Positions 1-5,109 of a DNA stretch of 5,759 nucleotides are shown piece after piece. The stretch is from DATAAM01 sp036260075 (GTDB lineage Bacteria > Actinomycetota > Acidimicrobiia > Acidimicrobiales > JAHWLA01). Position 1 is the first letter of the stretch; each line of letters starts with the position of its first letter. The stretch spans positions 1-5,759 of the forward strand of contig DATAAM010000227.1 in NCBI GenBank assembly GCA_036260075.1, in the 5' to 3' direction. The position numbers were made by a program, and so were the translations under genes. Below the pieces are notes generated by a model that was not told the origin of the DNA, did no database searches, and saw nothing but the letters and a program-made list of their open reading frames with translations.

Positions 1-303
1 GCCCAGGTAGCGGTGGTGGCGCAGGTGGCGGGCCCGGTAGTGGGAGTAGCTCACCAGCATGGGCGCCCCCAACAGCCGCCCCGCCCAGCGGTTGGCCCGG
101 GCCGTGGCCAGGCCGGTGCCGTGCAGGCACTGGTGCTGGAGTTCGAGGGCGTGGGCGAACATCACCCCCAGGAGCACCTGGCCGGGCAGCCGGGCCCAGC
201 CCGCGGTGAGCGCCACGGCGGCCGCCCCCGCCCCCGTGAGGGCGACGAACAGCGCCAGGCGGAAGCGGAACATCGACGATCCTGCCTGCGGTTGCGCGCT
301 CAT
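1..303 (-). CDS. Membrane fatty acid desaturase-type di-iron protein, N-terminal part
   Basis: The minus strand reads open from an ATG at 303 to the left edge of the window, giving the first 101 residues of a gene cut by the edge. The protein has a hydrophobic stretch at about residues 17-35 and a second around 42-51. Two histidine boxes of the fatty acid desaturase superfamily follow: HQCLH at 57-61 (followed by GTG) and HLRHH at 93-97, within the segment SYSHYRARHLRHHRYLG. In the family such His clusters bind two irons that activate oxygen to desaturate or hydroxylate lipid or carotenoid chains in the membrane. The third His box would lie outside the window. A GAGG lies 8 nt before the ATG at 303. 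An in-frame ATG at 273, with AGGA 6 nt before it, is an alternative start. The gene is divergent from the lysyl oxidase array, so a shared function is not implied. The exact substrate class (acyl lipid or carotenoid) is unresolved. Confidence 0.85.
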   Translation of the reverse strand, partial: MSAQPQAGSSMFRFRLALFVALTGAGAAAVALTAGWARLPGQVLLGVMFAHALELQHQCLHGTGLATARANRWAGRLLGAPMLVSYSHYRARHLRHHRYLG

Positions 304-333
304 TCCCCCGACCTCACTGTGTCGCCCTACCTG

Positions 334-366
334 TACATACGTCTGGCTGGGGCGATCGTGTCACGA
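334..366 (-). promoter_or_regulatory. Candidate promoter of the desaturase gene with an overlapping 11-nt palindrome
   Basis: Read on the minus strand, TATGTA (339-334) resembles a -10 box about 30 nt before the desaturase ATG. GTGACA (364-359) could serve as a -35 box, but the 19-nt spacer is long. A perfect palindrome, TCGTG-T-CACGA (356-366), overlaps the -35 candidate and could be a repressor operator. A 6-nt palindrome, TGTACA, lies at 332-337. This is pattern reading only, without comparative support. Confidence 0.25.
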
Positions 367-368
367 GA

Positions 369-393
369 AGGACATCGGACCGCGTGTGCCGAA
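369..393 (+). promoter_or_regulatory. Candidate LOX1 promoter (AGGACATC block, copy 1)
   Basis: AGGACATC at 369-376 is repeated exactly upstream of LOX2 at 1553-1560. Within it, GGAC (370-373) is followed after 16 nt by CGAA (390-393), and the same pair with the same 16-nt spacing occurs in front of LOX2. The sequence between is mostly diverged apart from a shared GCG. Two conserved blocks at fixed spacing resemble -35/-10 elements of an alternative, ECF-like sigma factor. Leftover homology from the gene duplication is the alternative explanation. Confidence 0.35.
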
Positions 394-410
394 ACCCTGT
401 TGCCGGGCGG

Positions 411-460
411 TGCCGTGGGGGCATGCAGCAAGGAGGGGGGTTGCTGTGGGCAATCCGTCG
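411..460 (+). promoter_or_regulatory. Conserved LOX leader hairpin, copy 1: SD in loop, start codon in stem
   Basis: This 50-bp segment is almost identical to 1596-1644, differing by one extra G in the G run and one A/G substitution. As RNA, CAGCAA (426-431) pairs perfectly with TTGCTG (441-446). The stem continues through two G-U wobbles (425/447 and 424/448) and, past an A-G mismatch, two more G-C pairs (422/450 and 421/451). The 9-nt loop GGAGGGGGG (432-440) holds the Shine-Dalgarno core. The GTG start (446-448) lies in the stem opposite 424-426. Such a fold could limit initiation until it is melted or bound by a factor. No known riboswitch family is recognised. Confidence 0.6.
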
Positions 461-1513
461 ACGCGACGCAACCGTCGCTTGGCGCTTGTGGCCATCGCTG
501 TGGCCGTGCCCTTGCTGGCCCTTCCCGCTCGTGCGGAGGACCCCCTCGACCCCTACCTGGGCAACCCGGGGCGCACACTGCCGAACCTGGTTCCCAACGT
601 CGAGGACGTCCAGGTCCAGGACCACCGGTTCACCGAGTCGGGCTTCGAGCAGGGCGCCTTCCTGTGGTTCGACACCCGGGCGCAGAACCTGGGCAGGGTG
701 CCGGTGCAGATCACAATCGACGAGGTCGAGACCCCGGAGTCGTCGACGGTCTCGCAGTGCGTGTCGTGGCGCAACCCGCAGGCGCACATCTGCCGGGAGA
801 CCGAGCGCGTCGGCGGCTACCGATGGCACGCAGCGCACGACCACTTCCACTACGAGGAGTTCGCGGCGTACCAGCTGCGCCACGTGGCGCCCGACGGCAG
901 GCCCGACTACTCGGACGCCGGCCTCGTCCGCCTCAGCGACAAGGTCTCGTTCTGCTTCCTCGACTCCGAGCAGGCGGACCCGAACGCCCGGCCTACAGCC
1001 TTCTACACAGACGTCAACTGCTCGGCGCCCGCGGTGATGGGCATCTCGCCGGGCTGGACCGACATCTACCAGTCCGATCTCGAAGGGCAGAGCCTCTCGC
1101 TCGAGGGTGTGCCGAACGGGCGCTACGCCCTCATCATCGACATGGACTACGCCAACACGCTGCGAGAGACGAACGACGACGACAACTACGTCGAGGTCAC
1201 CATCGAGATCTCCGACAGCGACGACGAGACACATCCCCTGGGCCGCAAGGCGGAGATCGTGGGGAAGCGGTGGCCTGCTCCGAGCGACCGGGGCACAGGC
1301 GTGACGACGACCACCACCACCACGACCGTCCCCGTTCCGCCCACGACGGCGCCCACGAGCACGACGACGGTGCCGGAGCGGGTGCGTGCGCTCAGCCGCG
1401 ACTCGGTGCCGGTGCGGCCCGTCTTCCGCGAGCGCCCTCCGGCCTCGGCCCGGGCGGCCGAGTGCTCGGGCTGGAACAGCACGTGCACCAGGTCGTGGAC
1501 GACCACGAGGTGA
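446..1513 (+). CDS. LOX1: exported lysyl oxidase-family copper amine oxidase with Thr-rich tail
   Basis: The 355-residue protein is a probable secreted lysyl oxidase. The family oxidises primary amines, classically peptidyl lysine, to aldehydes using Cu and a Lys-Tyr quinone (LTQ). A basic N-terminus and hydrophobic core form a signal peptide, with likely cleavage after ALPARA at residue 30. The domain runs from about 45 to 255. Copper ligands are H128, H131, H133 and H135 after W127. LTQ residues are K166 (SDKVSFC) and Y208 (TDIY). Cysteines 105, 116, 170 and 192 recur in all paralogs. Residues 287-294 are eight threonines, followed by a Pro/Thr linker and a 45-residue tail rich in Arg, with C340 and C347, unlike any sibling. 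The GTG at 446 was chosen because AGGAGG lies 9 nt upstream, the signal peptide follows directly, and LOX2 has the same context. An open frame extends further upstream, but it overlaps the divergent desaturase gene. The function is firm at family level; the substrate is unknown. Confidence 0.95.
   Translation: MGNPSTRRNRRLALVAIAVAVPLLALPARAEDPLDPYLGNPGRTLPNLVPNVEDVQVQDHRFTESGFEQGAFLWFDTRAQNLGRVPVQITIDEVETPESSTVSQCVSWRNPQAHICRETERVGGYRWHAAHDHFHYEEFAAYQLRHVAPDGRPDYSDAGLVRLSDKVSFCFLDSEQADPNARPTAFYTDVNCSAPAVMGISPGWTDIYQSDLEGQSLSLEGVPNGRYALIIDMDYANTLRETNDDDNYVEVTIEISDSDDETHPLGRKAEIVGKRWPAPSDRGTGVTTTTTTTTVPVPPTTAPTSTTTVPERVRALSRDSVPVRPVFRERPPASARAAECSGWNSTCTRSWTTTR
1304..1327 (+). repeat. ACG/ACC codon tract encoding eight Thr in LOX1
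   Basis: These are eight consecutive threonine codons mixing ACG and ACC (residues 287-294), at the junction between the catalytic domain and the tail. Similar tracts sit at the same junction in LOX2 and LOX3 with six and seven codons. The imperfect trinucleotide array could change length by replication slippage. Confidence 0.8.
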
Positions 1514-1525
1514 CGCCGGGTGTGA

Positions 1526-1541
1526 CCGGGTGACAGCCCGG
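1526..1541 (+). other. Small GC hairpin after LOX1
   Basis: CCGGG (1526-1530) and CCCGG (1537-1541) can form a 5-bp stem around TGACAG. It starts 13 nt after the LOX1 stop codon, in the 116-bp gap that also holds the LOX2 promoter candidate and leader. No T-run follows, so a classical intrinsic terminator is not supported. In DNA this GC-rich the hairpin may be chance. Confidence 0.25.
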
Positions 1542-1552
1542 CGGCGCGCGGG

Positions 1553-1577
1553 AGGACATCCCCGGGCGCTCGTCGAA
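1553..1577 (+). promoter_or_regulatory. Candidate LOX2 promoter (AGGACATC block, copy 2)
   Basis: AGGACATC (1553-1560) matches the block upstream of LOX1. GGAC (1554-1557) and CGAA (1574-1577) are again 16 nt apart. The block starts 43 nt before the duplicated leader here and 42 nt before it at LOX1. If it is a promoter, LOX2-LOX6 would form a transcript separate from LOX1 but under the same control. A conserved position amid diverged sequence is the only evidence. Confidence 0.35.
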
Positions 1578-1595
1578 CCAAGAGGATCGGGGCAT

Positions 1596-1644
1596 TGCCG
1601 TGGGGGCATGCAGCAAGGAGGGGGTTGCTGTGGGCGATCCGTCG
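1596..1644 (+). promoter_or_regulatory. Conserved LOX leader hairpin, copy 2: SD in loop, start codon in stem
   Basis: This is the second copy of the leader, 49 bp. CAGCAA (1611-1616) pairs with TTGCTG (1625-1630). Two G-U wobbles, a mismatch and two G-C pairs extend the stem down to 1606/1635. The 8-nt loop GGAGGGGG (1617-1624) carries the Shine-Dalgarno core, and the GTG start (1630-1632) is paired. The single-G length difference from copy 1 falls in the loop, so the stem is preserved. The match stops abruptly after the first five or so codons, where the signal peptides diverge. Confidence 0.6.
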
Positions 1645-2547
1645 TTTCGTTCGACTCGACGTCGGCGCGTCGGCGTGCTGGTGGCGGCGGCGATGCTCGT
1701 CTCCGTCCTGGCGGTGCGAGCGAGCGCCGGTGACGGGCTCGACCCGTACCTCGGCGATCCCGGTCGCACACTGCCCAACCTGGTGCCCAACGTCGTCACC
1801 GTGGAGATCCAGCCGATCCGCTTCACGGAGACCGGGTTCGAGCACGGGACGTTCCTGTGGTTCGACACCCGGGCGCAGAACCTCGGCACGGTCCCGCTCC
1901 AGCTGACAGTGGAGGAGATCGAGACCCCCGAGATCTCGACGGTGGCCCAATGCGTCTCGTGGCGGCTTCCCGAGGCGCACATGTGCCGAGAGGCCGAACC
2001 AGTGGGCGGCTTCACCTGGCACGCCGAGCATCGCCACTTCCACTACACCGACTTCGCCAAGTACGAGTTCCGGACGCTCACGCCGGAAGGCAGGCCCGAC
2101 TACACCGACGCCGGACTGCTGGGCCTCAGCGAGAAGGTCTCGTTCTGCCTCGTCGACTCCCAGCGGGTGCGCGACGACGCCCGTCCGACGCCGCTGTACC
2201 AGACATGCCTGCCCACCGTGCAGGGCGTGTCGGCGGGGTGGACGGACATCTACACGACCGACCTGCCCGGCCAGAACTTCTCGGTGGCGGGGCTGCCCGA
2301 CGGCCGCTATGCCGTGATCATCGACATGGACTACGCGAACACGATTCGCGAGACCGACGACACAGACAACTACGTCGAGGTCACCGTCGAGCTCTCCGGC
2401 ATGGGCACGGAGAACCCGCAGGCCGCTGTGGTCGACCGTCGGTGGCCGCCTCCCCACGACCGCGGCACACCGACGACCACGACCACCACGAGCAAGAAGA
2501 AGCCCAAGAAGCTCGACAAGATCACTGACACGGGGGCGCTGCAATGA
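1630..2547 (+). CDS. LOX2: exported lysyl oxidase-family protein with Thr/Lys tail
   Basis: The 305-residue protein is the first gene of the compact LOX2-LOX6 block. An Arg-rich N-terminus and hydrophobic core form a signal peptide, probably cut after RASA near residue 33. The catalytic domain follows. Copper ligands are H131, H134, H136 and H138 after W130. LTQ residues are K169 (SEKVSFC) and Y208 (TDIY). Cysteines are at 108, 119, 173 and 193. The acidic motif ETDDTDN (241-247) sits where animal lysyl oxidases have E-x-D-x-x-N-N. After WPPPHDRGT (272-280) come six threonines and a basic segment, KKKPKK (289-294), near the C-terminus. The GTG at 1630 was chosen over an in-frame GTG at 1600 because AGGAGG (1616-1621) lies 8 nt before it and LOX1 starts in the identical context. 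The stop codon overlaps the LOX3 start as ATGA. Oxidation of amines outside the cell is inferred from the family; the substrate is unknown. Confidence 0.96.
   Translation: MGDPSFRSTRRRRVGVLVAAAMLVSVLAVRASAGDGLDPYLGDPGRTLPNLVPNVVTVEIQPIRFTETGFEHGTFLWFDTRAQNLGTVPLQLTVEEIETPEISTVAQCVSWRLPEAHMCREAEPVGGFTWHAEHRHFHYTDFAKYEFRTLTPEGRPDYTDAGLLGLSEKVSFCLVDSQRVRDDARPTPLYQTCLPTVQGVSAGWTDIYTTDLPGQNFSVAGLPDGRYAVIIDMDYANTIRETDDTDNYVEVTVELSGMGTENPQAAVVDRRWPPPHDRGTPTTTTTTSKKKPKKLDKITDTGALQ
2473..2511 (+). repeat. Thr-tract plus Lys-codon module in the LOX2 tail
   Basis: Six ACG/ACC Thr codons (2473-2490) and one Ser codon are followed by an 18-bp stretch, AAGAAGAAGCCCAAGAAG (2494-2511). That stretch recurs exactly in the LOX3 tail at 3393-3410. 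It encodes KKKPKK. Confidence 0.8.
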
Positions 2548-3449
2548 CGAAGCTGTCGACAACCAGGAGGTCGCTCCGGCGAACGAGCGTGCTCGTGGCC
2601 GCGGGCCTGATCGTGTCGATCCTCGCCGTCCGCGCGGACGCCGATCCGCTCGACCCGTACCTCGGCAACCCGGGTCGGTCGCTGCCGAACCTCGTGCCCA
2701 CCGTGGCCGACATCCACGTCGACGACTACCGGTTCACCGACACGGCCTTCGAGCAGGGGCAGTTCCTCTTATTCGACACCAGGGCCCAGAACCTCGGCAC
2801 CGTGCCGCTCCAACTGACAGTCGACGAGGTCGACACCCCGGAGACCTCGACCGTGTCGCAGTGCGTGTCGTGGCGCTCCGTGGAGGCGCACCTGTGCCGT
2901 GCGACCGAACCGGCGGGCGGCTTCACCTGGCACGACGACCACAACCACTTCCACTACACCGACTTCGCCACGTACCAGCTGCGGAAGGTCGTCGGCAACA
3001 GGCCCGACTACTCCGACGCCGGCCTCGTCCGCCGGGCCGACAAGGTGTCCTTCTGCCTGGTCGACTCCGATACAGCCCGGCCCGACGCCCGGCCCGTGCC
3101 GCTGTACAAGTCGTGCCTCCCGGCCGTGCAGGGGATCACCCCGGGCTGGACCGACATCTACGACTACGACACCGTCGGTCAGAACTTCCCCCTCGCCGGC
3201 ATGACGGACGGCACGTACGCGCTGGTCATCGACATGGACTACGCGAACACGATCCTCGAGACCGACGACACAGACAACTACGTCGAGGTGATCTTCGAGA
3301 TCTCCGGCGGCCTGAAGGACGTGCAGATCGTGAGCCACCACTGGCCGCCGCCGGACGATCGCGGCACACCGACGACGACCACCACGACCACGAAGAAGAA
3401 GCCCAAGAAGCCCAAGGTGCCGCACACCAACAACGGCAACGGGAACTGA
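2544..3449 (+). CDS. LOX3: exported lysyl oxidase-family protein with Thr/Lys tail
   Basis: The 301-residue protein is the closest relative of LOX2 in the array. The ATG overlaps the LOX2 stop (ATGA), and an in-frame stop at 2526-2528 excludes an earlier start. Only a weak GGGGG precedes it, so translation is probably coupled to LOX2. The N-terminus has TRRSL before the hydrophobic core, resembling a twin-arginine export motif, and likely cleavage follows RADA near residue 33. Copper ligands are H130, H133, H135 and H137 after W129. LTQ residues are K167 (ADKVSFC) and Y206 (TDIY). Cysteines are at 107, 118, 171 and 191, and ETDDTDN at 239-245. The tail is WPPPDDRGT, seven Thr (277-283), KKKPKKPK (284-291), then an Asn/Gly end. 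A single TTA leucine codon at 2769-2771 is rare in this GC-rich setting. All residues needed for copper and LTQ are present, so activity is expected; the substrate is unknown. Confidence 0.96.
   Translation: MTKLSTTRRSLRRTSVLVAAGLIVSILAVRADADPLDPYLGNPGRSLPNLVPTVADIHVDDYRFTDTAFEQGQFLLFDTRAQNLGTVPLQLTVDEVDTPETSTVSQCVSWRSVEAHLCRATEPAGGFTWHDDHNHFHYTDFATYQLRKVVGNRPDYSDAGLVRRADKVSFCLVDSDTARPDARPVPLYKSCLPAVQGITPGWTDIYDYDTVGQNFPLAGMTDGTYALVIDMDYANTILETDDTDNYVEVIFEISGGLKDVQIVSHHWPPPDDRGTPTTTTTTTKKKPKKPKVPHTNNGNGN
3372..3410 (+). repeat. Thr-tract plus Lys-codon module in the LOX3 tail
   Basis: Seven ACG/ACC Thr codons (3372-3392) run directly into the 18-bp Lys/Pro codon block (3393-3410), which is identical to the block in LOX2. 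The tract is one Thr codon longer, and the Ser codon of the LOX2 module is absent. Confidence 0.8.
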
Positions 3450-3459
3450 GGGGCCGGCC

Positions 3460-4254
3460 ATGACATCGCCGGCCCGACGAGGCCGCTGCCTCCTCTTCGG
3501 AGCGGCCGCGCTCCTGCTCCTGTGCAACGCGGCGGTGAGCGCGGCCGAGCCGCTCGACCCTGTCGCGTCCCTTCCCAACATGGTGCCCGACGTCGGCAAG
3601 ATGTCCATCGAGCATCCGTTCGTGCGTGACGAGGCGACCGGGACATTCGTCCCCGGCCCGCCGGCCTTGTTCTTCGACACCCAGGCGCGCAACCTCGGCA
3701 CGGTGCCGCTCCAGCTCACACTCGAAGACCTCGACGATCCCGATGCCCTGACACTGGCGCAGTGCGTGTCGTGGCGACTCGGCCGCATCTGCCACGAAAG
3801 CCGGTCAGCCGCGGGCTTTACCTTCCACGCCGACCACAAGCACTTCCACCACGACTTCGCGGTGTACGAGCTTCGCCGCCTGTTACGGAGCGGCAAGGTC
3901 GACTACAGCTCGCAAGGGCTGGTGGCCGCAGCGGAGAAGGTCTCCTGGTGCATGGCCGACTCCGCTCGTGTGAGCGACGACGCCCTGCTCGCCCCGGTCT
4001 ACGTCAAGTGCGAGTCGACCGTGCAGGGGGTCTCGCCGGGATGGGCGGCCGTGCACAGTCCCGACGGCATCGACCAGCAGCTGTCGCTGGCCGGCCTGAC
4101 CGACGGTCGGTACGCGCTCGTCATCGACCTCGACCCGGGTGACGCCATCCTCGAGACCGACGACACCGACAACCTCGTCGAGATCACGCTGGAGCTCTCG
4201 GGCGGCGTGACGCAAGTGGCGGCCGTCGCTCGCCACTACCCCGGCCGACGGTGA
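3460..4254 (+). CDS. LOX4: lysyl oxidase-like paralog lacking the LTQ tyrosine
   Basis: The 264-residue exported protein has the lysyl oxidase fold signature but an altered active site. The signal peptide is likely cut near SAA (residues 27-29). The copper histidines remain: H123, H126, H128 and H130, with F122 replacing the usual Trp. The cofactor lysine K160 (AEKVSWC) is kept. The tyrosine of T-D-I-Y is replaced: the segment reads GWAAVHSPDG, with H199 (codon CAC, 4054-4056) at the Tyr position. Without that Tyr the standard LTQ cannot form, so the protein may be a copper-binding non-catalytic partner, or use another chemistry. Cysteines 102, 111, 164 and 184 and the ETDDTDN motif (232-238) are kept. 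It has no Thr/Lys tail and ends at RHYPGRR. An insert around PFVRDEATGTFVPG (53-66) recurs in LOX6. The SD GAGGGG overlaps the LOX3 stop, 6 nt before the ATG. A TTA codon lies at 3883-3885. Confidence 0.95.
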   Translation: MTSPARRGRCLLFGAAALLLLCNAAVSAAEPLDPVASLPNMVPDVGKMSIEHPFVRDEATGTFVPGPPALFFDTQARNLGTVPLQLTLEDLDDPDALTLAQCVSWRLGRICHESRSAAGFTFHADHKHFHHDFAVYELRRLLRSGKVDYSSQGLVAAAEKVSWCMADSARVSDDALLAPVYVKCESTVQGVSPGWAAVHSPDGIDQQLSLAGLTDGRYALVIDLDPGDAILETDDTDNLVEITLELSGGVTQVAAVARHYPGRR

Positions 4255-5072
4255 GCGGCGTGCGCCTGTTCGCCTCGGCCGTCGCCGTGCTCGCCGCCGC
4301 TCTCGCCGTCCCGGTGCATGCCGACGAGCCCGTGCCTTCCAGCTGCGGCCTCCACCCGGTACACGTGGTGCGACCCGGCTGCGTGCCCGCGCTGACGAGC
4401 GAGGTGCGGGAGCCGGGCATCACCTTGCCCAACCTGGTGCCCAACGTGGCCGACGCGTACATCGTCGGCTTCCAGGGCGTCACGCCGACGATGTTCTTCG
4501 ACACGCACGCCCAGAACCTCGGGGCCGTCCCGCTGCAGCTCTCCTTCAGCGGGATCGAGAACCCGGAGACGTTCAAAGCCTCGCAGTGCGTGTCGTGGAC
4601 GGCCGGCCGGGTGTGTCGCGACCAGCGTGAGGTGGGCGGGTTCAGCTGGCACGAGCCGCACGCACACTTCCACTACAACGGTTTCGCCGACTACCAACTC
4701 CGCCGCTTGGCGCCCGACGGACGGCCCGACTATTCGGACGCCGGCCTGGTGGCCAGGAGCGAGAAGGTGTCGTTCTGCCTCATGGACTCGCGCAAGGTCG
4801 GGTCGGCGGGCTCGCCTGCGCCGTTCTACCTCACATGCACGCCGACGGTGGTGGGCATCTCGCCGGGCTGGACCGACGTCTACGCGCCGACGCAACCGGG
4901 CCAGCAGCTGCCCCTGGGGGGCGTCACCGACGGTCGCTACGCGCTGATCGTCTCCGTCGACTACGCCAACCGCCTGTACGAGACGGACGACACCGACAAC
5001 GTGGTCGAGGTCACGATCGACATCTCGAACGGGGTCCGCGACCTCGCCATCGTCGGACACCACTACCCATGA
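4251..5072 (+). CDS. LOX5: exported lysyl oxidase-family protein with N-terminal Cys pair
   Basis: The 273-residue protein starts at a GTG overlapping the LOX4 stop (GTGA). It has no evident Shine-Dalgarno, so translational coupling is likely. The signal peptide lacks twin arginines and is probably cut after PVHA at residue 24. A segment absent from LOX1-4 follows, with C32 and C44 in the pattern S-C-x-LHP-x-HVV-x-PGCVPA; LOX6 shares it. The domain has copper ligands H134, H137, H139 and H141 after W133, and LTQ residues K172 (SEKVSFC) and Y211 (TDVY). Cysteines 113, 122, 176 and 196 and ETDDTDN (244-250) are also present. It ends at HHYP, exactly where LOX1-3 begin their WP-x-P-x-DRGT linkers, so it is a bare catalytic domain. 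Activity is expected from the intact residues. The extra Cys pair could form an additional disulfide in the secreted protein. Confidence 0.96.
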   Translation: MSGVRLFASAVAVLAAALAVPVHADEPVPSSCGLHPVHVVRPGCVPALTSEVREPGITLPNLVPNVADAYIVGFQGVTPTMFFDTHAQNLGAVPLQLSFSGIENPETFKASQCVSWTAGRVCRDQREVGGFSWHEPHAHFHYNGFADYQLRRLAPDGRPDYSDAGLVARSEKVSFCLMDSRKVGSAGSPAPFYLTCTPTVVGISPGWTDVYAPTQPGQQLPLGGVTDGRYALIVSVDYANRLYETDDTDNVVEVTIDISNGVRDLAIVGHHYP

Positions 5073-5074
5073 CC

Positions 5075-5094
5075 TGCCCGCTCGGCTCCGGGCA
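5075..5094 (+). other. Hairpin between LOX5 and LOX6
   Basis: TGCCCG (5075-5080) and CGGGCA (5089-5094) can form a 6-bp stem around an 8-nt loop. It fills most of the 37-bp gap after the LOX5 stop, the widest gap in the LOX2-LOX6 block. No T-run follows. It might attenuate read-through or stabilise the upstream transcript end, or be chance. Confidence 0.3.
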
Positions 5095-5109
5095 ACGAAA
5101 GGACCGGTC

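Noticed and set aside
1290..1513. Sortase-anchoring signal in the C-terminal tails
   Set aside because: No LPxTG-like motif followed by a hydrophobic segment is present in LOX1, LOX2 or LOX3.
13..1533. 506-codon plus-strand frame overlapping the desaturase start and LOX1
   Set aside because: Composition is Arg/Gly/His/Pro-rich low complexity. It overlaps two genes with clear family motifs and has none of its own.
1600..1632. In-frame GTG at 1600 as the LOX2 start
   Set aside because: The equivalent GTG at 415 is out of frame with LOX1 because of the single-G difference, the Shine-Dalgarno lies downstream of it, and it would add a polar extension before the signal peptide.
1608..1733. Small leader peptide starting MQQGGGCC inside the LOX2 leader
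   Set aside because: In the LOX1 copy the same ATG gives MQQGGGLLW because of the extra G, so the Cys pair is not conserved. RNA structure, not a peptide, seems to be what is kept.
1186..2562. Long minus-strand reading frame antisense to LOX1 and LOX2
   Set aside because: It mirrors the codon structure of the plus-strand genes in GC-rich DNA, has no recognisable domain, and its Val-rich stretches are the reverse complement of the Thr tracts.
3490..3545. LOX4 as a lipoprotein (Cys within LLLLC in the signal region)
   Set aside because: The residue before Cys is Leu rather than Gly, Ala or Ser, and a normal cleavage site follows near VSAA, so the lipobox is not satisfied.
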